The notes under the pieces are model-generated. The model was not told the DNA's origin and made no database searches. It was given only the letters and a program-made list of their open reading frames with translations. A DNA stretch of 50,740 nt from Nitrosopumilus sp. Nsub (GTDB lineage: Archaea > Thermoproteota > Nitrososphaeria > Nitrososphaerales > Nitrosopumilaceae): positions 1 through 50,740 of the forward strand of contig NZ_LQMW01000011.1 of the NCBI RefSeq assembly GCF_001541925.1, read 5' to 3'. Shown here piece after piece: positions 7,044 through 16,157 of the stretch. Numbering within the stretch: the first letter of the stretch is position 1; every line of letters begins with the position of its first letter. The translations under genes were made by a program, and so were the position numbers.

Positions 7044-9499
7044 ACTCTCTTTTTTAGAAATATCGCAATTCCAATAATTATAATAATTAATATGATGGAG
7101 ATAATTTCTATGTTGTAATTTATTTCATTTTTTATATTTTGTAAATCAATATTTGATTTAGGGATGTCTGATTTTTCTTTGGTCACCAAAAAGTTTGTTT
7201 CATAAATATCTGGTTTTAAAACTGAATCTGATACACCAAAGATCTTAATTTGATTTGTTCCAATTTTCAATTTTTGTGTATTCTCTGATGTGAGTTTAAT
7301 GATTGCTTGATTTTCATGAATCTTTGATTGTTCAGATATCTGAATTGCCCCTTCATTATTTAAAATGAAATATAGTAATGATGTAACTCCATCTGTTTCT
7401 ATGTTAATTTGAGTAGTTTCCCCTTGTTGGATTGTCTTTTCCATGCTTATTTTTTTGATGTTTGGAAATTGTACGTTTTCAAATCCTGACCAAGTTCCAG
7501 TTTCAAATGGATATGTGTTATCTTCAAATGCCTTAACTAGAATTGTTCTTGATTCTGGTGAATATGTTTCCAAATAAAATGGCCCATTACTAATTACTGC
7601 ATGATTTTTTTCTTCAATCCATTTGATGGATGAATCAAATCTATTATCAAAATATTGTTGTTGAATTTGACTTTGTTTTAATGAATTTGGAATGAATTTA
7701 TTTTCTTTAAATTCTTTCAAATATTCTTTGATAATCTGTGCATCATTTGGAACTATTAATGATAACCAATTTACATTCTTACTTGTGGCCCCTGACCTTG
7801 AAAATGATACTTTGCCATCGATTACTGCTTTTTCCATTGCAGCAGTAATTTCCCATGGAACTGGACTCCATACAGCTGCCCATTCTGCAATCTCATTTTT
7901 GTCAAAATGCCAATAATCGACATATACTTCTACTGTATCCTCATCAATTTGATTAATTGCAATTATTGTTTGAATGCTTTGAGCTGCTCTGGGCGTGAAT
8001 TCTGTGTCAAACGTTTTATCTTTTTCATCTACTTGTGTGCCCCATTCCATTGTAAAATATAATGAATGTAAAATATCGTTAATATCCATTAATTCTCCAT
8101 TATGCCAATTACTAAATTTATAGTCAAAAGTTACTTTACTAGTAGCAAATGTCTCTGTTGGTACATTTTCCCATTTTTGTGATGATGGATTCCACATTTT
8201 TGCATCTGTAGGAACGTTGATTTTTTTATCAAACTCTGATGTATCTACTTCCCATTGTGCTCTAACTGGAAATGTTTCTCCCGTAAATGGATGCTTAAAT
8301 GTAATGGGATCTGAAATGATTCCCCAAATTTGTCTACTGTAAGTATCTGTTAATCCCATTATTGGATTCCATGAACCTTGATAGATTTGCTTAACTCCAA
8401 TGCTTAATTCCTTGTCATTGGTTTTTGCATTAATTGGCGTGAATCTACTTGGAACTCCTGCTCCCAAATCATTAATCACTCCTTCAACATTTTGGTTTAC
8501 TACATATTGATCAATTTTACTTGCCAAAAAAATTCTTACTGATTCATTAATTCCTTCTACTACTGCTTTTTGAATTAATTCAGATCTTTTTTCTGAAGAC
8601 TCAAAATCTCCTTTGTAAATTTTTTGGGTTAATTCATCTAATTTTTCATTTTCATAATTCCAGTATGATGGGTCATTAAAACCTGGCATATTTGAAAACC
8701 AAGGTGAATACATTTGACCTAATCCAATTGAATCATACTTTACAAATGCAGAACGCCCCCATCCTTCTGTGTATAAATTCCAATTCATATTTGCTGGATT
8801 TGAACCATATACGACAACAAATGCTTTATTCAAATCTCCATAGTCTTTTTTTATTTTGAATCCCATATTTTCTAATTCTTTGGATAATATTTCTCCAATA
8901 GATTTTCTTACTGGATCATCACTTCTAATAAAAACAATGATTTCAATTTCTTCATTATTGTGAATCCATTTACCGTCAATTTTCTTTGCTCCTCTATCTA
9001 TCATTGATTCTGAAATTATTTTATTTGCCAATGTTGGATTGTATTTGAAATTAAATGATTCTAGTTCTTTGATTATTGTAAGATATTCTGGATCTGTTGG
9101 GCCATAATAAGAAATAATTTGAGAGCCGTATCCACTCATTAATTCATTTATGATTAATTTTCTATCTACTAGATAATTCAACGCAAATCTTGCATCCTTT
9201 TCTGAAAATGGATTAAACTTTTTGGACTCTGCTGGATTGATTAGCAAACTATATGACCCTCCTGTTGAATCAAAAATCTTTAACCCTCCTGTGGTCTCTA
9301 TGTTTTCTAATCTGTCTGGTGAAATTCTATAATAATACAAGTCCAAATTTCCATTTTTTACTTCTTCTAATGCTGTATTTTCGTCTAAATATTGAATGAA
9401 TTTTATTGAATTTACAAAACTATTTTTTTCTGCAAATGATTCATTGTAGCTAATTGCTATCACTAAAAGAGCTAGTATAATCACTAGCATTTTTTTCAT
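7040..9499 (-). CDS. ABC-type peptide/nickel solute-binding protein (family 5), membrane-anchored
   Basis: An 819-residue extracellular solute-binding protein of the SBP_bac_5 type that would deliver peptides or similar solutes to an ABC importer. A signal peptide occupies residues 1-23 (LVIILALLVIAISYNESFA). Family features include DARFALNYLVDRKLI near residue 102, WNLYTEGWGRSAF, and a second lobe with WHNGELMDINDILHSLYF near 468. A single C-terminal transmembrane segment (IEIISIILIIIIIGIAIFLKKRV) anchors it, as is common in archaea. No permease is adjacent; an OppF-like ATPase lies about 26 kb away and may or may not belong to the same system. It is longer than typical 550-600-residue members because of an extra beta-rich domain before the anchor (about residues 690-775). 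Confidence 0.85.
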   Translation of the reverse strand: MKKMLVIILALLVIAISYNESFAEKNSFVNSIKFIQYLDENTALEEVKNGNLDLYYYRISPDRLENIETTGGLKIFDSTGGSYSLLINPAESKKFNPFSEKDARFALNYLVDRKLIINELMSGYGSQIISYYGPTDPEYLTIIKELESFNFKYNPTLANKIISESMIDRGAKKIDGKWIHNNEEIEIIVFIRSDDPVRKSIGEILSKELENMGFKIKKDYGDLNKAFVVVYGSNPANMNWNLYTEGWGRSAFVKYDSIGLGQMYSPWFSNMPGFNDPSYWNYENEKLDELTQKIYKGDFESSEKRSELIQKAVVEGINESVRIFLASKIDQYVVNQNVEGVINDLGAGVPSRFTPINAKTNDKELSIGVKQIYQGSWNPIMGLTDTYSRQIWGIISDPITFKHPFTGETFPVRAQWEVDTSEFDKKINVPTDAKMWNPSSQKWENVPTETFATSKVTFDYKFSNWHNGELMDINDILHSLYFTMEWGTQVDEKDKTFDTEFTPRAAQSIQTIIAINQIDEDTVEVYVDYWHFDKNEIAEWAAVWSPVPWEITAAMEKAVIDGKVSFSRSGATSKNVNWLSLIVPNDAQIIKEYLKEFKENKFIPNSLKQSQIQQQYFDNRFDSSIKWIEEKNHAVISNGPFYLETYSPESRTILVKAFEDNTYPFETGTWSGFENVQFPNIKKISMEKTIQQGETTQINIETDGVTSLLYFILNNEGAIQISEQSKIHENQAIIKLTSENTQKLKIGTNQIKIFGVSDSVLKPDIYETNFLVTKEKSDIPKSNIDLQNIKNEINYNIEIISIILIIIIIGIAIFLKKRV

Positions 9500-9610
9500 A
9501 ATTTTATTTTTTTTGCTTGTAATAAAACCTATGTTGTATTTTCAATTTTAATTTCTATGGATTGTAATTATGTGAAATAATGTGTAAGAAAAAAGTAAAA
9601 TGTCTAATAG

Positions 9611-9844
9611 ATGGAATTTAATGTAAAAATCAGGCAAATTAAAGGAATAATGCATATGACACAAGAAGATGATTTACAAAGAATTGAAGAATTAGTTAAC
9701 AAGGGAATTTTATTTCAAAGAGAAGGTAAACATAAAGAAGCAATTACTCATTTTGATCAAGCAATTGAAATTGATAAGTCCTTAGGTGGAGAACCTGATC
9801 CAAATCTATTACTTCTCAAAAATAACTCTTCAATGAAATTATGA
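9611..9844 (+). CDS. Small TPR-repeat protein
   Basis: One clear tetratricopeptide repeat is present (ELVNKGILFQREGKHKEAIT then HFDQAIEIDK), followed by a short tail; such repeats mediate protein contacts. The start is uncertain: the frame opens at an ATG giving 77 residues, but ATGs 14 and 16 codons later (IMHMTQEDDL) follow an AAGGA that could be a ribosome-binding site, and MTQEDDL is a more natural N-terminus. The stop overlaps the start of a Cys-rich mini-gene (ATGA), so both are probably on one transcript. At this size it may be a trimmed relative of longer TPR proteins. Confidence 0.6.
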   Translation: MEFNVKIRQIKGIMHMTQEDDLQRIEELVNKGILFQREGKHKEAITHFDQAIEIDKSLGGEPDPNLLLLKNNSSMKL

Positions 9845-9960
9845 TTGAGAACAAATGTCTTTGTTGTGGAAGAACTTTTCAACAAAAACCAAACAAATGT
9901 TGTGATAAAACCTGTGTGGAATGTCATACTAATCCTACTATGAACTGTCCAAATGCATAA
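9841..9960 (+). CDS. Cys-rich mini-protein, 39 aa
   Basis: Begins at the ATG overlapping the stop of the TPR gene and ends in TAA. It carries eight cysteines in 39 residues (CLCC near 6-9, CC at 20-21, CVEC near 25-28, and a final C at 36) plus one His in ECH. This composition implies zinc or iron-sulfur binding, or a metallothionein-like store. I cannot name a family. Coupling to the TPR gene suggests a joint role. A gene-free stretch of about 225 bases follows, in which I see no RNA gene or repeat. Confidence 0.6.
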   Translation: MIENKCLCCGRTFQQKPNKCCDKTCVECHTNPTMNCPNA

Positions 9961-10186
9961 TTTCTATGCCTAATTTAATAACAAATCAATCTTTATTGTA
10001 CATTTTTTGTGATACCATTGACTATTTCGTATCTGTGGTTTTAATCGAATTTCCTTTTTGCAAAAAGTACAAAAAATTTTCAAGATTACTAAAATATCTT
10101 AAATTTGCTTAAGAGCAGTTGGTTATTGTAATAAAATTTAGTATTGACCTAAAACCTATATCCTGTATATTATTCAAATTTGTTTA

Positions 10187-10822
10187 TTGAAAACTCATCC
10201 TAAAATGATTCAAGGTTTAAATGGAATTATTTCTGGTGGTGTTTCTATAAAGGATTTTTCCACAGTTACTAAAATTAACTCTACTGAATCTGAAAATATT
10301 TTAAATAATTTGTTAAATAATGGGATTGGAACTCTGAAAGAGAATTTTTATTATTTTGAAGATGGCGATAAATTAAAAATTGCCATGATTTTGCTTGAAA
10401 ATGGTTTTCCTTTAGATGAAATTTCCGTTGTGTTGGACTGGAAGGATTTTGAGGGACTAACTGCAGAAATTTTATCATCAAAAAATTTTGCTGTAATAAA
10501 AAATATGATGTTAACAAAACCTAGAATGGAAATTGATGTTGTTGGAATTCGTTTGGGTATTGCAATATTGATTGATTGTAAACATTGGAAAAGATATAAT
10601 TCTTCATCATTATCATCTGCAGTTAAAAAACAAATTGAAAGAACAAAACATTATGTTTCAAAAACTGAAGGATCTATGGCTGTACCTGTGATTGTAACTT
10701 TATACCAAGACAAAATTGATTTTATTGATAAAGTTCCTATAGTCCCAATCTTTCAATTTTCCTCATTTATTGATGAATTTTATGGTAATATTGAAGAAAT
10801 GAAAACTATAGAAAAAGACTAG
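10187..10822 (+). CDS. Winged-helix plus PD-(D/E)XK nuclease-like protein
   Basis: A 211-residue protein with two parts. Residues about 1-90 look like a small helical DNA-binding region (IKDFSTVTKINSTESENILN, then LENGFPLDEISVVLDW). Residues about 90-190 resemble the restriction-endonuclease fold: DFEGLTAEILSSKNF contributes the first acidic residue, then MEIDVVG and LIDCKHWKR give the D and (D/E)xK of the active site. Related archaeal proteins are Mrr- or resolvase-like and act on DNA ends or modified DNA; the exact substrate cannot be told. The start is TTG about 20 bases after a TATA-like GTATATTA. The 3' end overlaps the convergent DUF2070 gene by 17 bases. Confidence 0.65.
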   Translation: MKTHPKMIQGLNGIISGGVSIKDFSTVTKINSTESENILNNLLNNGIGTLKENFYYFEDGDKLKIAMILLENGFPLDEISVVLDWKDFEGLTAEILSSKNFAVIKNMMLTKPRMEIDVVGIRLGIAILIDCKHWKRYNSSSLSSAVKKQIERTKHYVSKTEGSMAVPVIVTLYQDKIDFIDKVPIVPIFQFSSFIDEFYGNIEEMKTIEKD

Positions 10823-12554
10823 TGATGAATAATCCTAGTCCTCCAATGACAAACATTTTGGTAATTCTTAATGAGTTTTCTAATGCTTTTGAATAATCTT
10901 CATAGATACTTTGACCCATGACTTTGACTTTTGTTTCATTTTCTAAAATCTCATATTTTGCTGATGATATTTTTAATTCTGCATTTTCTGCAATTTCTAA
11001 AAACCATTTTGAAAGTTTGTCTGCTCCAGCGATTAATCCTAATTGATAATACCCATTTCTATTTCTAGCTTTGACTACTGCATAATGTGTATCTGAAGTA
11101 CAAATTTCTAATAAATTATGTCCTTTATCGGCAAAATTCTTGATAATTTTCTCTCTAACTCCATTTTCCATGTTGTTTGCATCTGCCCATCCTAGAAAAT
11201 ATTTTTTATTGTTAATCTTTAGGCAAGTAATCCCTAACCCTCCTTTTGCAAGATCTTCAGTCCATACGTCCATGTTGTTTGAATTTGCATATCCAAACTC
11301 AATTGGGAAACTATCTTTTGTGATTAATGCATCTAAACAAGATTTTGTAGCTTTTAGCATATCTTCGCCATCTTCACTTGAAATTTCTTCACCCATTGCA
11401 TTATGACAATCTATGGTCATGATTTTTGTAAAATTTCTATTTTTTCCATATTGTTCAATTTCTTTTTTGATATAACTTGGAATATCTTCCATTCCATGTG
11501 GTGATAATGAGAGCATAAGTAATGGATTATTTCCAAAAAGCATTCCTGTTACTCTAGCTTTGTTGATTTGAACTATTACTGGTTCTGTACATGTCATTCC
11601 TTCTTCTTTGACAACGCTTTTTTCTAAATTTTTCAAATAATTATTCACTTCATTCCGTGATGGCAAATTCAATGCATGATCTGAAATACTGTGCATGATC
11701 ATTGCCGATGATGCCAAATTTTTATAAATTAGATATGGGATATTGCTACCTCCTACTGGATGATATGGTCCTGGATGTATTTCTGGTAGTACCATGTGGA
11801 ATTCATTAGCCCCATCTTTGGATGAAAATTTGATTTGTGAAGTTCCTACTTTTGTTTCAGTTGCATGTTGTTCCATTAATTCTTCAGCATCTTCAAAATC
11901 ATTTCCTTGTGATGCAAGATATGCCTGAATAGTTTTATGTGTACTTTCCATTCCTGGTCTACCTGCTCTATCTGTCGTTAGTGACCATACAGATGCAATA
12001 ATCAAAAATGCAAATCCATATCCTATTCCCAATGGTTCCCTAAGTATTGAATACCATAATTCTTGTGGTATTAATGCAAAGAACATCACTAGTGGTTGAA
12101 TAAATGCAATTGCCCATGCTTTTTTCAAACTTAATCCTAATGTGGTTGTGTAAATTCCTATTCTAAAACTTGCAAACAAAATCATTCCAAATGTTATGAA
12201 AAATAATTCAATATTTTTTGATAATACAATGCTAGATAATATTCCCATTAGGATAGTAACCACCCAGAGCATACTTCCAAACAATGATGAATGTAATGAT
12301 TTTGAATATTCTTTTTTCTTTGTAAATCTTGTATCTAACACTTGGATTATTGCTAATGCTCCTAATACCATTGGTATTCTATACCAAAATTCTTCAACAC
12401 TAGGATTGTTCAGATATCCAAAATATGTTGCAAATACGATAACTACTCCTACCCCCATTGATGCAGCTAATGAAAAATAATGTGAACCCGGGTTAACTAA
12501 TGTAAGTGAAAACCTATTGTGTATGTTTGAAACGTCGTCTTGTTCCTTTTCCAT
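10806..12554 (-). CDS. DUF2070 family archaeal membrane protein
   Basis: A 582-residue protein resembling DUF2070, an archaeal family of unknown function. The N-terminal third contains about six to seven transmembrane helices (for example SMGVGVVIVFATYFGYL and LWVVTILMGILSSIVL). The central part is a large soluble domain with conserved-looking motifs HPGPYHPVGGSNIPY near residue 265, TIDCHNAMGEE near 384 and CTSDTHYAVVKARNRNGYY near 478, rich in His, Asp and Cys in a pattern that suggests a metal-dependent hydrolase, though this is inference. One more transmembrane helix closes the C-terminus (MFVIGGLGLFITSLFL). It lies seven bases after the Sec61-beta gene, so the two probably form an operon. 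Confidence 0.85.
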   Translation of the reverse strand: MEKEQDDVSNIHNRFSLTLVNPGSHYFSLAASMGVGVVIVFATYFGYLNNPSVEEFWYRIPMVLGALAIIQVLDTRFTKKKEYSKSLHSSLFGSMLWVVTILMGILSSIVLSKNIELFFITFGMILFASFRIGIYTTTLGLSLKKAWAIAFIQPLVMFFALIPQELWYSILREPLGIGYGFAFLIIASVWSLTTDRAGRPGMESTHKTIQAYLASQGNDFEDAEELMEQHATETKVGTSQIKFSSKDGANEFHMVLPEIHPGPYHPVGGSNIPYLIYKNLASSAMIMHSISDHALNLPSRNEVNNYLKNLEKSVVKEEGMTCTEPVIVQINKARVTGMLFGNNPLLMLSLSPHGMEDIPSYIKKEIEQYGKNRNFTKIMTIDCHNAMGEEISSEDGEDMLKATKSCLDALITKDSFPIEFGYANSNNMDVWTEDLAKGGLGITCLKINNKKYFLGWADANNMENGVREKIIKNFADKGHNLLEICTSDTHYAVVKARNRNGYYQLGLIAGADKLSKWFLEIAENAELKISSAKYEILENETKVKVMGQSIYEDYSKALENSLRITKMFVIGGLGLFITSLFL

Positions 12555-12561
12555 TGCTTTT

Positions 12562-12723
12562 TCACGGAGCTAAAAATATGTCAATTACCCATGAAATTGC
12601 AATTAAGCTTATTGGAATTGATACAACTATTCTTGGATCTAATTTGAAACCTTTTGTTTCATCTTCGAAGAATCTCATAAGACCTCCACTTGATGCTGGA
12701 AGTGGAGCTGATTTATCTGCCAT
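12562..12723 (-). CDS. Preprotein translocase subunit Sec61-beta (SecG-like)
   Basis: The smallest subunit of the archaeal SecYE-beta translocon. The 53-residue frame starts at the ATG at 12723: MADKSAPLPASSGGLMRFFE then a short charged linker, the motif FKLDPRIVV, and a single transmembrane helix (SIPISLIAISWVIDIFLAP). The Pro/Ser/Gly-rich head with GLMRFFEDE, the DP-R(I/V)VV motif and the tail anchor are diagnostic of archaeal Sec61-beta. It is short enough to be missed by automatic calling. The DUF2070 membrane protein gene follows after seven bases. Confidence 0.93.
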   Translation of the reverse strand: MADKSAPLPASSGGLMRFFEDETKGFKLDPRIVVSIPISLIAISWVIDIFLAP

Positions 12724-12770
12724 TATGATTCAGACAAACGAATTTTACCATAAAAACTTTCTTATTTTTC

Positions 12771-13085
12771 TCAAATTTTATCAATTGTCTCTATTATTGA
12801 GTTAATGGTTTTGAGAATGGCTTGTTGTTTTTCATGATCTGCCTCTTGCTCTAACTCTTTTGACAGTGATTCTAATTTTTTTTCAAGTGTCTTTTTAAGT
12901 GAATTTGCTTCTGGCTTCTGCTCTTCTGGAATGTCTCTTTTTTCAGGTTCCCGTCCACATTGAATACATAGTGCCTGACCTTCTTTCATCACTCTCACCC
13001 CTTTACAATATGGGCATGGTTCACTCAGTAATGTTGCTCCACCAAGTAACATTTCTGCTGCTCGTTTTTGAAGATCTTTTGACAT
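12771..13085 (-). CDS. UPF0148 / autoantigen p27-like zinc-ribbon protein
   Basis: A 104-residue protein with a zinc ribbon made of CPYC (residues 24-27) and CIQC (40-43), preceded by the helical AAEMLLGGATLLSE segment that marks the UPF0148 (Sjogren/scleroderma autoantigen 1) family, and followed by a Glu/Lys-rich helical tail. The molecular function is unknown. The order UPF0148 then Sec61-beta then DUF2070 on one strand may be one transcription unit, although 47 bases separate the first two and could hold a promoter. Confidence 0.88.
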   Translation of the reverse strand: MSKDLQKRAAEMLLGGATLLSEPCPYCKGVRVMKEGQALCIQCGREPEKRDIPEEQKPEANSLKKTLEKKLESLSKELEQEADHEKQQAILKTINSIIETIDKI

Positions 13086-13183
13086 CGTTTTCTATTGTTT
13101 TTGGATTTAAAAAATCTGATTATTTTTATTTTGTTTGTCAAACAAGGCTTAATAGTGCGTATCATTGAAATTAATTCGAACGT

Positions 13184-13492
13184 ATGGCAGTAATTTGTAA
13201 TACTTGTGGTCTACCTGAAGATTTGTGTGCATGTGGAGAACTTGCAAAAGATAGTACTAAAATCATTATTCGATTAGAAACTAGGAGATTTAAGAAAAAA
13301 GGAACCATGATTGAAGGTCTTGATCCAAAATTAAATAATTTAGAAACTGTCGCAAAAGATCTCAAAAATAAATATGCTTGTGGTGGAACTGCAAAAGAAG
13401 GTTATATTTTCCTACAAGGTGACCATAGAGATACTATTAAGGACACTTTAGTTAATTTGGGATTTGCAGAAGATACTATTGAACTTCATTAG
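13184..13492 (+). CDS. Translation initiation factor aIF1 (SUI1 family)
   Basis: aIF1 binds the small ribosomal subunit and enforces correct start-codon choice. The protein has an N-terminal Cys knot (CNTCGLPEDLCAC, Cys 5, 8, 15 and 17) and the SUI1 core: TKIIIRLETRRFKKKGTMIE, then DLKNKYACGGTAKEGYIFLQ and GDHRDTIKDTLVNLG. The length of 102 residues is standard. A CTTAATAG element about 33 bases upstream may be its TATA box. A CPBP protease gene begins five bases after its stop and is likely co-transcribed. Confidence 0.96.
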   Translation: MAVICNTCGLPEDLCACGELAKDSTKIIIRLETRRFKKKGTMIEGLDPKLNNLETVAKDLKNKYACGGTAKEGYIFLQGDHRDTIKDTLVNLGFAEDTIELH

Positions 13493-13497
13493 AAAAA

Positions 13498-14472
13498 TTG
13501 CAAAATCCGAATAAGGTTCTTCAATTATTTGGAATTCCTTTCACTGCACTATTATCGATTCTCTTTGGACTGCTTGTAATTTCTTTTCCTATTGGAATTT
13601 ACATTGTTTTTGAAACTGATATTGGTGAATCCATAAATTATGATTATCCTATAACTCATTTGGATATATTTCAAAATTCTTCTTTTTACCAATCTAATGT
13701 TGATTTGAGTATTGGTGATGTCTTTGTAGTTTTATGGTTGTTTTATCTTTTTATTTTTGTTATTTCTATTCTTGGACCCAAGCAGAATTTTTTAAAATCT
13801 ATTTCTTCTTTAATTTCTCTTGGCAAATATGATGCAAAATTAAATTATATGTTTGCTATAACAAAATGGTTATCTGTTTTAGTTTTAGTTTCAGCAATAA
13901 TTAATCTAGTTCAAGAATCTTTTGGAATTGTAACTGTTCCTCCTTTAGGCGATAATAATTTAATTCAATTTTTTTATGTCTCTCTTGCTCCTCTCTTTGA
14001 AGAATTTATTTTTCGAATTATTTTGATTGGTATTCCTTTATTTGCATTATATTCTAGTCGTGCTTCTATTCGCTATTTCTTGAAATGTCTGTGGACTCCT
14101 TCATCGTTAAACATCATTGATTCGAAAAAAGCAATTCTTGTAATTATTTTTGTGGGTATGTTATTTGGATTTGCTCATATTGCATTTGGTGATTCCTGGA
14201 CAGAGGGTAAATTTGCTCAAGCCACTGCTGGTGGAATTATTTTGGGGTGGGTATATCTTCGATATGGGTTTGTTGTTTCTCTTTTAATTCATTGGGCTAC
14301 AAATTATTTCATTTTTGCATATGCTCATTTTATTTCTCAGATAAATTATGTTCCTTTAGAACTTGCTTTTTCTAATCCATTGATGTTTACTTTGGAACTG
14401 TTGTTTTTATTTTCTGGAATTTTAGCAATTTGTATTTTAATTTTAAATAAATACTATTCAAAAAATTATTAA
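13498..14472 (+). CDS. CPBP-family intramembrane glutamic protease
   Basis: Integral membrane protein of 324 residues with about seven or eight transmembrane helices. The catalytic signatures of the CAAX-protease/bacteriocin-processing family are present: EEFIFR at residues 168-173, the His of FGFAHIAFG, and HWATNYF near the C-terminal third. Known relatives cleave prenylated or membrane-bound substrates; some are scaffolds. The start is TTG, five bases after aIF1. Its stop region overlaps the convergent cofC by four bases. Confidence 0.85.
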   Translation: MQNPNKVLQLFGIPFTALLSILFGLLVISFPIGIYIVFETDIGESINYDYPITHLDIFQNSSFYQSNVDLSIGDVFVVLWLFYLFIFVISILGPKQNFLKSISSLISLGKYDAKLNYMFAITKWLSVLVLVSAIINLVQESFGIVTVPPLGDNNLIQFFYVSLAPLFEEFIFRIILIGIPLFALYSSRASIRYFLKCLWTPSSLNIIDSKKAILVIIFVGMLFGFAHIAFGDSWTEGKFAQATAGGIILGWVYLRYGFVVSLLIHWATNYFIFAYAHFISQINYVPLELAFSNPLMFTLELLFLFSGILAICILILNKYYSKNY

Positions 14473-15101
14473 TTTAGAATCTTCTTGACTTTTTCTACAA
14501 AATTTGGTTTTTCCTTTTGTTCTAATAACACACTCAGGTCTTCTTGATCATCTACATCTAACATAATTCTTTTTACGAAAACCATTGCGACATTTAGTGT
14601 GTGTTCTTTTGCTGTCTTCATATGATTTCTATAACTGTCATTATCGTAATGTGTTTTCATGATATTGATTGGCATCCTTACTAGTGCATTAGTTCCATCA
14701 AATTTTCTTGATGGTACAATAATTACAAAATTTGGGTGCATTTGATATTTTAACATAAAATCAATATCTTGAGTTTTAATGAATGGTATATCTTGAGGAA
14801 AGACAATTGATGCGTTAAAATCATTTTCTAACAGATATTCTTCTGCGAGAGATACTGCTTCATTTACACTTTTTTCTTCATTATCAATTATTGTAACTGT
14901 GTTGAATTTTTTGCCTAATTCTATGGCCTTTTCTTCTTTTGTGATTAGTATTATTTTTTCAATTTTTGGTGATATGGATAGTGTTTGTAAAATTTCTTCT
15001 AACATCAATTTACATAATTCTTCAATTTTTTCTGATGGTAATTTTAAGCGTGTTTTTGCGTTTGAAAAAGTCTTTACTGGTATAATTGCTGCAATTTTCA
15101 A
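14469..15101 (-). CDS. cofC: 2-phospho-L-lactate guanylyltransferase (F420 synthesis)
   Basis: Activates 2-phospholactate (or phosphoenolpyruvate) with GTP for coenzyme F420 assembly. The nucleotidyltransferase fold is shown by AAIIPVKTFSNAKTRLKLP at the N-terminus, VFPQDIPFIKTQDIDFML near residue 98, and the family block IIVPSRKFDGTNALVRMP near 127-144. The 210-residue length fits. It begins one base after the stop of cofD, and its product is the direct substrate of CofD, so the pair forms an operon read cofD then cofC. Confidence 0.92.
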   Translation of the reverse strand: MKIAAIIPVKTFSNAKTRLKLPSEKIEELCKLMLEEILQTLSISPKIEKIILITKEEKAIELGKKFNTVTIIDNEEKSVNEAVSLAEEYLLENDFNASIVFPQDIPFIKTQDIDFMLKYQMHPNFVIIVPSRKFDGTNALVRMPINIMKTHYDNDSYRNHMKTAKEHTLNVAMVFVKRIMLDVDDQEDLSVLLEQKEKPNFVEKVKKILN

Positions 15102-15102
15102 A

Positions 15103-16023
15103 TTAAACGTGCACTTGTTTTAAAATGAAATTTGCTAATGCTTCTTCTGCCAATTTGTTTTTCATAGTAATTTTTGTTTCATATGTCTTCATATCTAATC
15201 CTTGAATTTTTTTAACAAGTGCTTTATCTTTTGTATCTACTATGACATTTGAACAAACATCTGAATACATTTTTGCTAATCCATATGCATTTGATTCAAT
15301 TCCTGCAGCTTGCATGTACTTTGCTGCTGGACCGCTAATTGATTTATCTCCAATCAGTGGACTAACTGCAACTACTTTTTTCTTAATTTTTGATAATTCT
15401 TTTCTAATCCCTTTTAGTTGTAACATTGGACCTATTGATGTTAGTGGATTTCCTGGAGCTAAAATTACCATATCTGCATCATGAATTGCATTTATTGCTT
15501 CAGGGTTTGGTCTAGCTTTGTCAGCTCCTATGTATTGAATTCCTTCTACAGGATCTAATCCTCTGTGTTTTACCCAATATTCTTGTAAGTGTAATTCTCC
15601 TTTGTTTGTTGTAATTCTTGTTTCAACAGTATTGTCTGTAACTGGAATAATATTTGCAGTAACTGCAAATTTTTCACACATCCATTTTGTAATGTCACTA
15701 AGATTTCTTCCGTTTTTCAACATATTGGTTCTAATCAAATGTGTTGCTGCATCTCTATCTCCAACACCAAACCATGTTTCTTCTCCAAATACTTCCATCT
15801 GGCGCAAAAAGTTGAATGTATCTTTTTTAATTCCCCATCCTTTTTCCTGATCCAAAAGATCTGCTAATCCGTAAATTATCGTATCAATATCTGGACATAC
15901 ATACAATCCATATAACCAATAATTATCTCCGACATTACTAATTACGTTGACCTTTTTTTCTTGTGCCACTAAACCTCTAACTAATTTAACGGAACCTGTT
16001 CCTCCTGCTAAAACTGTAATCAT
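15103..16023 (-). CDS. cofD: 2-phospho-L-lactate transferase (F420 synthesis)
   Basis: Joins the lactyl phosphodiester unit to the deazaflavin Fo, giving F420-0 (or the dehydro form). Typical features are ITVLAGGTGSVKLVRGL at the N-terminus, NVGDNYWLYGLYVCPDIDT near residue 36, WFGVGDRDAATHLIR near 89, and LAPGNPLTSIGPML near 192. The 306-residue length is standard. It is the first gene of the cofDC pair; the last F420 enzyme in this window, CofE, is 25 kb away. Confidence 0.96.
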   Translation of the reverse strand: MITVLAGGTGSVKLVRGLVAQEKKVNVISNVGDNYWLYGLYVCPDIDTIIYGLADLLDQEKGWGIKKDTFNFLRQMEVFGEETWFGVGDRDAATHLIRTNMLKNGRNLSDITKWMCEKFAVTANIIPVTDNTVETRITTNKGELHLQEYWVKHRGLDPVEGIQYIGADKARPNPEAINAIHDADMVILAPGNPLTSIGPMLQLKGIRKELSKIKKKVVAVSPLIGDKSISGPAAKYMQAAGIESNAYGLAKMYSDVCSNVIVDTKDKALVKKIQGLDMKTYETKITMKNKLAEEALANFILKQVHV

Positions 16024-16127
16024 CTCATATACCTCTAAAACGATTTTCCTATTGTGTTACTACATATTACTTTTTAGAAAATTCTATGATCGATAAGTTA
16101 AAACTGATTCTAGAATTCTTGGATAAG

Positions 16128-16135
16128 TTTATTAT
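16128..16135 (+). promoter_or_regulatory. TATA box of the Cys-rich membrane protein gene
   Basis: TTTATTAT lies with its centre about 26 bases before the GTG start, indicating a leaderless mRNA and supporting that GTG rather than a later codon as the start. Confidence 0.5.
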
Positions 16136-16157
16136 GACTGTGCTGTAATTTTTAATC

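Noticed and set aside
16081-16145. Possible C/D box sRNA upstream of the 458-aa membrane protein
   Set aside because: ATGATCG and CTGA occur but no clear terminal stem, C' or D box pair is seen; the TTTATTAT there is better explained as a TATA box.
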